This document shows positions 56,209 through 64,000 of a stretch of DNA of 64,000 bases, piece after piece. The notes under the pieces were generated by a model, which was given only the letters and a program-made list of their open reading frames with translations, did no database searches and was not told where the DNA came from. Positions within the stretch are counted from its first letter, which is position 1. Each line of letters begins with the position of its first letter. The position numbers were made by a program, and so were the translations under genes. The stretch comes from Narthecium ossifragum. Taxonomy: Eukaryota > Streptophyta > Magnoliopsida > Dioscoreales > Nartheciaceae. The stretch lies in assembly GCA_963920575.1 (NCBI GenBank), contig OY986966.1, positions 11,510,048 through 11,574,047 of the forward strand, in the 5' to 3' direction.

Positions 56209-58071
56209 GGAGAACTATTCATGGCAGGTGCTCTTTCCTGCGTCAAGAACTTCCCCTTCTTCGCTAACGGCGAGATGGTATCTCCATCTACAGGGTCGCC
56301 CTCCCCTATCGCCATAGCCTCACCCCTTGAGACCTCGCGATCGCAATCCATGCAGTCCTCGTTACCTTGATCTGGTGGGATATACGCCTGGGTCAGGTCA
56401 CACCCGTTGGATCCCCCTCCCCCAAGGCCTTCAAAAATACCGGGCCCTTTTGGACTGTTTCACTACCTCCATGGCCTTTCCCATGTTCTGGGCCATCCTC
56501 TCATGTGCCTTTACCATGCTCTCCTTATTATCCTGAGGCATGGGTCCATCCCGTTTAGCCGGCTCACGAGGTATCACTAGTGGGTTGGACCGGCCCGGGC
56601 GAACAACTCCCTTCCCAGCCCTTAAGCAAGCAGCTTCTATAATCCCTAAGTCCCCAAGGTCTTCTCCCACCTCACCATCTTCTAGGTCGATGCTAGTTGT
56701 CTCCTCCCCTCCCATCGTTGTGCTACTGCTAGATGCAGGGCCCTTCTCCCCAAGCTAATCGCATCACTACTTTCCATCCCATCAGTTGCCAGCTGTCCAA
56801 GTAGGTGAAAGCTCACCCCTGTCTTCCTTTCGATCTGCACCCCTTTCCCTTTTGGTGTTATCTCCTTCTGTCTCCATACCTTCTCCCTCTCTGACACGTA
56901 TCGTTCCGGTGCAGCTCCCCTCTGGCTCCGTCGGCGAGGCCTATCCACGGTTAACCACTCATTTTCGGGCAGCTCCGGTACGGTTTTGGCAACGATGGCT
57001 CCGATCTGGCTCCCCACCGTCGCCTTCTTGCCAAAGTTCCCATGTGGGCTAGCAGCCGTGACCATCAGCTTCCCTCTCCCCTCCTTGTTTCCCCCGACAG
57101 CTCCAGTCAAGATCTTCAATGCCGGTATAGGACTCCCCTCTGTTTCCATCCTCGTCGCCTCCTCCGACACCAGCATCGTCATCCTTTCGCCGTTAGCAGC
57201 TTCCACCTCCATTCCTGCCCCCTCTGGTCCACCTGAAGGTTCGACATGCTTATAGAATCTTCTTAAGTGACCGATCCTCCCACATTCGATAAAAATAATG
57301 ACTCTTTCATATATGAATCTCTGATAATGGGTTCTTGGGTGTAATCCAACTTCTCCTTCTCCGATGGTGACTCCCGACGGGACCGGTTTCCTCAAATCAA
57401 TTTCGATGCAAGCTCTCGCGTACTTACACCTTCCCACCAGCCCTGTGGTGGTCTATCAGCAAAAGAGTGCTGATGTACGCCGCCAACTCCACAAGGAACC
57501 TCCTTCTATAGTACTCCGTTGGAAGATTGGGGAACCGAACCCAAACTGGCACAAGATAGAAGTTGTCCGTCAATGGTTGGAAGCATGGCCTCCAACGAAT
57601 AAGAGAGAGTATGGATCATGCGACCGACCAAGGGCCTCCAGTGAGGACAACCATCATGTCCTCCATGTTCCCAAAGTTGAAGACAGAGATCCCATTGGCC
57701 ATGTCCGACACCAGGAAAGGGCTGGTGGTTCTCCAGAGACCTAGTAGCCTCTGGCGCAGGAGGTCCACATCAGGTCTTCCTCGTACAAACCTCCCAAATA
57801 ATGCAAATACCCACTGTTTGATGCTCCTCTCCAACTCCACAGGATCAAACACTATCCTATACTCATACTTGCTCTCTATCCCTTCCAATTCCACCTTGGA
57901 CACGAAGGAGTGTCCAATCCCACCTCCAGCCACATTCACCCACGAGCGACTGGTCAGGGGCCTAGCATCCAGTCGACCGAGCTCGGAGGGTCTCGCCGAT
58001 TGCGAGCCCGCCGCACTCCCGAAGCGAGGGTCTTCTCCCCCCTCGGGCACTCTCCCCTCCTGCTCTTCCAT
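56202..58071 (-). pseudogene. LINE-2 ORF1
   Basis: From MEEQEGRVPEGGEDPRFG (58071) through SWVNVAGGGIGHSF, QWVFALFGRFVRGRP, RQRLLGLWRTTSPFLVSDM and MEDMMVVLTGGPWSVA, then LGRCKYARACIEIDL and YERVIIFIECGRIGHL, to a Pro/Ser/charged tail ending PLAKKGKFLTQERAP and TGA at 56202. The domain order matches LINE-1 ORF1. The zinc knuckle has lost its first and last Cys (FIECGRIGHLRRFY). Several frameshifts are present. A start at TTG 58086 is possible by frame but ATG 58071 is preferred. Confidence 0.87.
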
Positions 58072-58102
58072 CTCGTTAGCTTTCAATAAATCCTTTGCAT
58101 TC

Positions 58103-58552
58103 CAATCTGTAGGTTCTGATAGACATTATATATCTACATGAGGACAAGAAATAGCTTTCTGTAAAAAAATGTACGTGGCAGAGATCTATGAATACAATTT
58201 CCAGTGCCAAGCCTCCACAGCGTCTTTCCAGCTTCATGTCAACATGTAGATTTCGATTAAGCGCTCATACACTGAAATCTAACTCATGTACAACAAGGAT
58301 TGAAAACCAAAAAACAATGCGCTACATTTAAAAAATTGATTCTTACCTTATTGTTCCGAAAATTAAGTACTTCAGAGGGTAGAAAGGAATATGGCAGCAC
58401 TAGTGAGATCTAAATCACTATCAAGAGTGACAACTTCATAGACAGGCAACAAAAATCAAGCAGTATAACTTTATGTCTAGATAATTACTTGGAATCAAGC
58501 AATCGTTTGATGTTCTGCGTCACATTCTTTTACATGCTGTCAATTCAGAGTG
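58103..58552. other. Intergenic, nothing recognised
   Basis: AT-rich sequence between LINE-2 and the next element. No ORF or repeat termini stand out. Confidence 0.5.
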
Positions 58553-59542
58553 TGTTTGGATGACATGGTATGGGGTGGATTAGATGGAATGGGAAATAAG
58601 CGGATTCCGCATTCAGCCTATTCTCTTGGGGGGCTTTTGGCGCGCCCCGAATCCCACGACGCGCGGATTCCAAATTGCGAGATCCGTGCGTTTGGCGCCG
58701 GCGCGGATCCCATTCGGATCCCGTAAATTGGAATCCGCCTTGAGGCGAAATCCAATTTCGGCGTCCTGAATTTTTGTATCGGCTCCGGCGAATTCCGCGG
58801 ATCCCATCCCGCGGATTCCGCAGATCCATCGGATCCAAACTCCCCCTTGTTTGGCTCATTTTGTGATTTGGAATATCCGACCCACGTCAGATTCCAAACC
58901 CCTTAATGACTATTTTACCCCTTGATATTTAAAATGACTATATTTATCATAACTTTAAATATACATGTTGAAACTTTATGAAATTAATCTCATTGAAAAA
59001 ATATCATTGATATCTTCGTTATAAAACCAATATTGAGTATTTTTTAAAGCAAATATTTAATGTAATTTAATTTATAAAATCATTTAATATATTATAACTT
59101 AAATTATACCTGAATTTTTAATAATTTCGATCAATCATTTTACATGATTAGATGCATTCAAAGAATTAATTTGACCTAAATTTTCAATAATTTCGCTCAA
59201 TCATATCTCGTGGGTATTGTTATTATTATAATGAAAAACATGTCTTAATTTGAAAAAAAACTTAAAGTTTTATTATTAACATGCTGTCAAAATTCACTCG
59301 GTTCCAATTCAGAGATTTATGAATCAAACACCAGAATTCACAAAATTAGTAGATTCAACTCATCCATAATAGACAAGCCAAACGCCAGAATCAACAGATT
59401 CAGCTCATCCCATACGGACCAACAAAACAACAGAATCAAAATCCACAGAATCACCAGATTCAGCTCATTCCCCATTCAGTTAATTCCACAGATTTCTCAT
59501 TCATCTAATTCATCAGATTCAGATTTGCCAAACGCACCCTCA
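58553..59542. mobile_element. Harbinger-like non-autonomous element
   Basis: The ends GAGTGTGTTTGGATG (58550-58564) and GCCAAACGCACCCTC (about 59527-59541) form a 14-bp imperfect inverted repeat of the G(A/G)GTG.GTTTGG type common in plant Harbinger-like MITEs. The left part is packed with GCGGATTCC/GGATCCG units (58610-58840). The right part repeats CAGATTCAGCTCATCCC-like units (59395-59520). A TSD could not be fixed. No coding sequence is present. Confidence 0.6.
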
Positions 59543-59654
59543 ATGAATTCTGAAAAGGCCACACTACAAAAGTTTACGTTTAATTCAAAGAATGGATAAG
59601 ACCTATGTGAGCTCTTCATCAGCACAATGATAAACGTACCAGCATTTTAAGCAA

Positions 59655-62536
59655 TCATTCACCTTCAGATTCTTTTGCAAGTTCCACAAAAATGAGCCTT
59701 CCATTAAAAATCTGTTTATGAAGCACAAACAAAAAAATCCATCAGAACGGCAGATATAAAGAGAAGAATAGAGGTTGTCTCTAAAAAAAATCAGAATGAT
59801 CTCAATGAGATAGGATTTGACAAACTAACTAATAAAGTCATATGATAAACTAGTTTACTGAGACACATCCTTCTATTAATACAAATCATAACTGCCTGAA
59901 GCGTAGACTTCCACGAGAATAGCATCACAGAAACTTCAGCTTCATTCTTTCATGAAGATCAACCAGACGCAAAGATAATGAACGTTCCTTTCTAAACATG
60001 AATGTAAAGTCTAAGGCTGCGCTTGGTTGCACGACGAGAGAGGGAGAGGGAGAAAACTGGAGAGAAATGTGATCGCCATTGTCAGTGTTTGATATGACCA
60101 TGGGAATGGGAGAAGAAAATATATTATTTGTGTTTGGTATATCCAAATTAATATGAAAAAATACAAAAATAATATTGAAGTTACTAATATGCCCTTGCTA
60201 TATTATCTCATCAATATGACGTATTTTTGTGATCTTAAACTTTATATTTTTAGTAGAAAATATTACATTATTAACTTTTTTAAAGAATTAAAGAGAAAAA
60301 ATGTAACAAACTCATGCTTTTTTTTAAGCTAGACCAACACAACTGTCATTCAAGTTGCTTAATGCACACTTAACAAACACATAAATAAATTCGTATTTTT
60401 AATGCATGCTCTAGAAAGAAAATAAATTCACAAATACATTTTTAATACAAGTGTCATTCAAGTTGCTTAATACACAGTTAACAAACACATAAATAAATTC
60501 ACATTTTTAATGATATTAAACTTTGTATTTTTAGTAGAAAATATTACATTATTAACTTTTTTAAAGAACTAAAGAGAAAATATTACACAGTTAACTTTTT
60601 TAACCTTATCCTATTTAGCATCGATCGGACGGTTGTAATCTAATTCATCCTTTTAGATCTGATGGCTATGAAAAGTATACGTATCTATTTATGAGAGGTG
60701 TTTTAATAATCTAGTTTGCATTGACCAGATAGGAGGGAAAGGAAACATGACTCCTCCCAACTTCAGGAGGAGTCTGCTTTCCTCCCATGACGAGAGAGCT
60801 CAGGAGAGGCGACTCCCTCTCCCTGGTCGCCTCTCCCGATTTCTCCCATCACGAGAGGAAACTCGGGAGGAATCCTAATTCATTTCACTCTTATCTAGTC
60901 AACGCCAAGTAGATTACTAAAACACCCATTATCTATCCTTTCCATAACCATTAGATCTAATAGGATGAATTAATGCACAACCATCCGATCGATGCTAAAT
61001 AGGGTTAGGTTATTAATTGATTTAATGCACGTCATGAGTTCCACTCCACTCGATTTGCGAATTTATTTTCTTTCTACAGCATGCATTAAAAATGCGAATT
61101 TATTTGTGTTTGTTAACTAAGCAACTTGAATGACAGTTGTGTTGGTCAAGCTTAAAAAAAAGAGTTTGCTACATTTTTTTCTTTAATTTCTTAAAAAGTT
61201 AATAATATAATATTTTCTACTAAAAATACACAGTTAAGATCACAAAATACATAATATTAATGAGATAATATTGCAAGGGTATATTAGTAACTTCAATATC
61301 ATTCATGCGCTTTCTCATATTAATTTGGACATACCAAACATAAGTAATGTCTTTCCCTCTCCAACTCTCATGGTCATACCAAACACTGACAAGGGCAATC
61401 ACATTCCTCTCCACTCCTCCCTCTCCCACTACCTCTCCCGCCGTGCAACCAAACACAGCATAAGAGACATCCAGTTAAAATAAGCATGAAATATTTTTCT
61501 TGTGAAAAGCAAAGCCTAGGTGATCATCATCTAAGTCCAAAGCTTTAGAAACCAAAAGCCAGCGATATAATGTAAAATATGAAGAAACTTACCAGCTACA
61601 CAAACAAGAAATTAAGACCTTAAACTCTCAAGAATAATGAATGAGGAAAAACATTTATATGGTAAATTTCCACTAGCCTTAAGGTATTTGTTTGCATTAT
61701 TCCGGCCAAACTGCAAACTTCAGTCAAAGCAAGCAACATGTGATGGTACTCTAATTTCAATATAAAAAAAATCCAAATGTATATGACTTAATCAGTTCTG
61801 ATGCTAGAGTTTCAAATGCGACACAAGAATCAGGAATATAAAGCATATCACACGAACAAGATCTTCAAGTCAGCTACAGAACAAAAAAAAGCCCAACATA
61901 GTAGGTAGTCAATATGACAACTAGACTTCTATATATTGTTTGGTTCTTTATCCTTCTGATCATGAAGTATCGGCACAACAAAGCAATTTAAAGACCATAA
62001 GAAAGAGTGCATAGATCTAAATAATCAGCAATCATACCCTTCCATCCATGACCTTCATTGCCTTCCGAGCCTCAGCATCAGTCGTATACTTCACAAAAGC
62101 ATATCCTTTGGGCCTTTGGGTTCTTCCATCTCGAATAACCCTGACTAAAGCAAACACCAAAACATAGCCATATGTCCCCATATCCATTACTACTTCATCT
62201 CAATGCTCCATGTCACACAAACAACAACACATAGCACGTTCAAATCAATACCTTCCTGAACGGCTCCAAATGGGGAAAAAGCCCTCTCGAGTTCCTCTTC
62301 AGTGATGTAATACGATAACCCTAGAAAACAAAACAAACATCGCAGGAAACCAAGTGATAAATTGCTAGATTGCCCAATTACTGCGGAAACACAATAAAAA
62401 TCCCACCCTTTCAAGTAGATAACAACAAGGAAAGAGGCTTACTGCTGATGAATAGCTCGGAGTTGAATCTTCTCTGGATGTAGATCTGCAGCCTTGAAGT
62501 GAAGCGAACAACTCCAGTAAGCTTATTAATCAGCAT
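59655..62536 (-). CDS. Small organelle-type RRM protein, paralogue (4 exons)
   Basis: Minus-strand exons 62443-62536, 62252-62320, 62038-62144 and 59655-59711 join by GT/AG introns into a 108-residue protein. The N-terminus (MLINKLTGVVRFTSRLQIYI) is basic and hydrophobic, like a transit peptide. The single RRM has ELFISRLSYYITEEELERAF, FSPFGAVQEV, RNP1 PKGYAFVKY and the final strand IFNGRLIFVELAKESEGE. RNP2 (LFISRLSY) has Arg where Gly is usual. Exons 2 and 3 have exactly the lengths of the plus-strand paralogue (69 and 107 bp) and the same phases. Intron 3 (59712-62037) is 2326 bp and contains a large hairpin element. Likely role: organelle RNA editing or processing, by family. Confidence 0.85.
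60018..61461. mobile_element. 1.44-kb foldback element in intron 3 of the RRM gene
   Basis: The left arm (60018-60813) and right arm (60826-61461) are inverted copies of each other almost to the centre. Outer ends are GGCTGCGCTTGGTTGCACG and CGTGCAACCAAACACAGCA. The apex is an 11-bp perfect stem GGAGAGGCGAC/GTCGCCTCTCC with a 12-nt loop (60814-60825). TAA flanks both ends (60015-60017, 61462-61464), fitting PIF/Harbinger-type insertion. The left arm is longer because a segment of about 109 bp is duplicated (about 60344-60452 and 60453 onward). No coding sequence is present. Confidence 0.85.
61465..62037 (-). other. Remainder of intron 3, nothing recognised
   Basis: AT-rich intronic sequence between the foldback element and exon 3. 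No further element ends were found. Confidence 0.5.
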
Positions 62537-62880
62537 ATCTCTCTCCCGTTACAAACCCTAGAATCCAGGCTGCTAGACTGATTTGAGACAAAGAACACTA
62601 GGGACATTGGCCATCGGCTTTAACCACAACCGTTCGATGAGAAATCAAGATAGAGGGAAATGACCACAATGACCCCTATTTGCTCAAGAGCAACTAAAGT
62701 AAAAGAACGAAGCGCCATTAGCGACGCAAGCAAAATCCATGCTTGGCACTCAAAAACAGAGAGAATATATTAGATCAAATGGACCAAAAGATCCATAATT
62801 TTGCCAATTTACAGCAAATTATATCCAGCGATAGCATATCAGAAGGACATAGACGACCTAAAATAGGAAAAACTAGTGAT
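62537..62880 (-). promoter_or_regulatory. RRM gene 5' region and H2B 3' flank
   Basis: AAACCCTA (62553-62560), the plant telo-box motif, lies 17 bp upstream of the RRM start codon and suggests co-expression with translation or growth genes. The 340-bp interval must hold the RRM promoter and the H2B 3' UTR. No clear TATA is seen for the RRM gene. Confidence 0.5.
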
Positions 62881-63342
62881 TTAGGAACTTGTGAACTTGG
62901 TCACAGCCTTGGTGCCCTCGGAGACGGCGTGCTTGGCGAGCTCGCCGGGGAGTACGAGGCGAACGGAGGTCTGGATCTCGCGGGAGGTGATGGTGGGCTT
63001 CTTGTTGTACCTCGCCAGGCGAGCAGCCTCCTGTGCGAGCTTCTCGAAGATGTCATTGATGAAGCTGTTCATGATGCCCATGGCCTTGCTCGAGATCCCG
63101 ATGTCCGGGTGCACCTGCTTCAGCACCTTGAAGATGTAGATCTTGTAGGTCTCCACGCTCTTGGACTTTTTCTTCTTCTTCTTATCGCCCGAAACCCCTT
63201 CCTTGGACGGGAGCCGCTTCTCCGCCTTGGGCTTCTTCTCGGCGGGGGCTTTCTCCGCTACCGTCTTCTTCTCCTTCTCCTCCGCCGGCTTCTCGGCGGC
63301 GGGCTTCTTCTCCGCCGGCTTCTTCTCGGCCTTCGGCGCCAT
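62881..63342 (-). CDS. Histone H2B
   Basis: An intronless 153-codon frame, the normal length for plant H2B. The N-terminal tail (residues 1 to about 62) is Lys/Ala/Pro/Glu-rich with repeated AEKKPA units, as in angiosperm H2B. The histone fold follows: [60 protein letters not shown] and [20 protein letters not shown]. The Lys of AVTKFTSS is the conserved ubiquitination site. It forms the H2A-H2B dimer of the nucleosome in the nucleus. The only ATG fitting the family start ([13 protein letters not shown]) is at 63342. Plant histone promoter boxes upstream support an expressed, S-phase gene. The 201-codon ORF on the opposite strand is an artefact of GC-rich codons. Confidence 0.98.
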   Translation of the reverse strand: MAPKAEKKPAEKKPAAEKPAEEKEKKTVAEKAPAEKKPKAEKRLPSKEGVSGDKKKKKKSKSVETYKIYIFKVLKQVHPDIGISSKAMGIMNSFINDIFEKLAQEAARLARYNKKPTITSREIQTSVRLVLPGELAKHAVSEGTKAVTKFTSS

Positions 63343-63435
63343 TGGTGATCGCTAGAGATGGAGGAGAGCTAGCGTCGACGGGGACGAAGGTATCGATGTG
63401 GGTTTGGTGGAGAGGAACATAGGTAGAAGGTGCTC

Positions 63436-63465
63436 ATATAAAGATGGGGAGTAGGTCCTGATTGG
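63436..63465 (-). promoter_or_regulatory. H2B TATA and CCAAT boxes
   Basis: On the minus strand TTTATATG (63436-63443) lies about 95 bp before the start codon, and CCAAT (63461-63465) is 18 bp farther upstream. Spacing fits a compact histone promoter. Confidence 0.7.
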
Positions 63466-63509
63466 AAGATAGCTTCAACTCTGGATCGTTGAGTTGGCGT
63501 TCTGTAGAT

Positions 63510-63517
63510 CGTTGGAT
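63510..63517 (-). promoter_or_regulatory. Histone nonamer-like ATCCAACG
   Basis: ATCCAACG on the minus strand matches the core of the plant histone nonamer (CATCCAACG). It sits upstream of the CCAAT box. Confidence 0.6.
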
Positions 63518-63582
63518 CAGAAAAAGATCATTACCAAGCAGACGGCTAGGATGTGAGTAGTTGGTGGGGACCAGTTAGTGTC

Positions 63583-63590
63583 CGCGGATC
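63583..63590 (+). promoter_or_regulatory. Histone octamer CGCGGATC
   Basis: An exact plant histone octamer, known from H3 and H4 promoters as an S-phase element. It is in reverse orientation relative to the gene and 241 bp from the start codon. Confidence 0.7.
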
Positions 63591-64000
63591 GTCGACTTAA
63601 ATTAATGCCACTTGCTTTCAGATTTAATTACGAAAATACCTACGTTGGATATATGGGAAATGCAAATGAGATGGGTTTGATGGCCTTCTTGTAACTTCTG
63701 GGCCGGCCCGTTTAACTGTTTCCTTCTTGGCAGGCCCTGTAATAACAAACCTCGGATGGTGATCCTTCCGATCGAGATCCGACTGTTTTGATCAGTTTTT
63801 TCCTCTCTTTTATTTTATTGTTTTCATTTTTTCCAAATAAATATGATATTTGATCTCAATCGTTGGTTGGTTTTCATTGCATCATATTGAACTCGTTTCT
63901 CTAGGGTGCCTCTGGCACGGTTTTTATTGGGAGCGTGGGAATAGAGCGAGGTGGGCTTCATTGTGGAGGGCTTTTTACGCATGATTTCTCTCCACGTGCG
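63591..64000. other. Intergenic, upstream of H2B
   Basis: The palindrome GGGCCGGCCC (63700-63709), preceded by T, contains site II-like TGGGCC, a motif of plant proliferating-cell promoters. It is too far (over 350 bp) to assign to H2B with confidence. Nothing else is recognised. Confidence 0.4.

Larger units (their letters stand above)
54558..58087 (-). mobile_element. LINE-2, L1-type with internal deletion, 15-bp TSD
   Basis: Oriented minus. The poly(A) is the T run at 54558-54566 and the 5' end is at about 58087. AAATCCCATGCATTC (54543-54557) and AAATCCTTTGCATTC (58088-58102) are a 15-bp TSD with two mismatches. ORF1 and the endonuclease half of ORF2 are present. From the RT motif VKDYRPH (near 54655) the sequence jumps straight to the 3' UTR (AGCCCTTGTGGCTCACCTTG plus A run). 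More than 2 kb covering RT core, zf-RVT and RNase H is missing. It is related to LINE-1. Confidence 0.88.

Noticed and set aside
62743..63348. A 201-codon ORF opposite H2B
   Set aside because: It is antisense to a clear histone gene. The open frame and its Leu/Arg-rich product follow from the GC-rich Lys/Ala/Glu codons of H2B.

Overview
This is nuclear DNA from a flowering plant. The evidence is a plant histone H2B gene with plant histone promoter boxes, two intron-containing genes for small organelle-type RRM proteins, L1-type LINEs that end in an RNase H domain, Ty3/gypsy elements primed by initiator tRNA-Met, and hAT and Harbinger-like DNA elements. The sequence does not let me name the species. 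No virus, bacterial operon, CRISPR array or toxin gene was found.

Bases 1-50,040 are almost entirely transposable elements inserted into one another. A LINE 3' end (11-355) is followed by an LTR fragment (868-1859) and a decayed hAT transposase gene on the minus strand (2931-9613). That gene is split by a 2.8-kb solo LTR (3090-5915, TSD AGCTT) and by a copia-like solo LTR (6550-8339). A plus-strand gypsy remnant (9689-17831) is split by a solo LTR in its RT (10744-13596, TSD TATCC) and by a second LTR (14719-16787). LTR pieces follow at 17832-21450. Then comes the deepest nest. A gypsy LTR (21550-42449) contains a LINE (about 23191-41477). The LINE contains a 12.1-kb gypsy element (29139-41238, TSD TTATT). 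That element contains two further solo LTRs (33812-35559, TSD AGTAG; 38169-39338, TSD GGGGT). Farther right are a gypsy pol scrap, another LINE tail, and a hAT element with 12-bp TIRs and an 8-bp TSD (45800-49576) carrying its own solo LTR (46266-48489).

Bases 50,584-63,590 are gene space. Two RRM genes face each other: a plus-strand one (50584-52581, four exons) and a minus-strand one (62536-59655, four exons). Their second and third exons have identical lengths (69 and 107 bp), which indicates an old inverted duplication. A 3.5-kb internally deleted LINE and a Harbinger-like element lie between them. A 1.44-kb hairpin-forming element sits in the last intron of the second gene. Upstream of that gene, on the same strand, is an intronless histone H2B gene (63342-62881) with TATA, CCAAT, nonamer and octamer boxes.

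The main unexplained signal is in the LTRs. Several distinct families, gypsy and copia-like, each carry a cluster of short palindromes with a GATCGATC or GGTCGACC core, in family-specific versions. The gypsy LTRs also share a 17-bp dyad (GCAATTT-3 nt-AAATTGC) near their U3 end. In several LTRs the palindromes lie downstream of the TATA box and a CT-rich tract, where they would form hairpins in the transcript leader. What they do is not known from the sequence.
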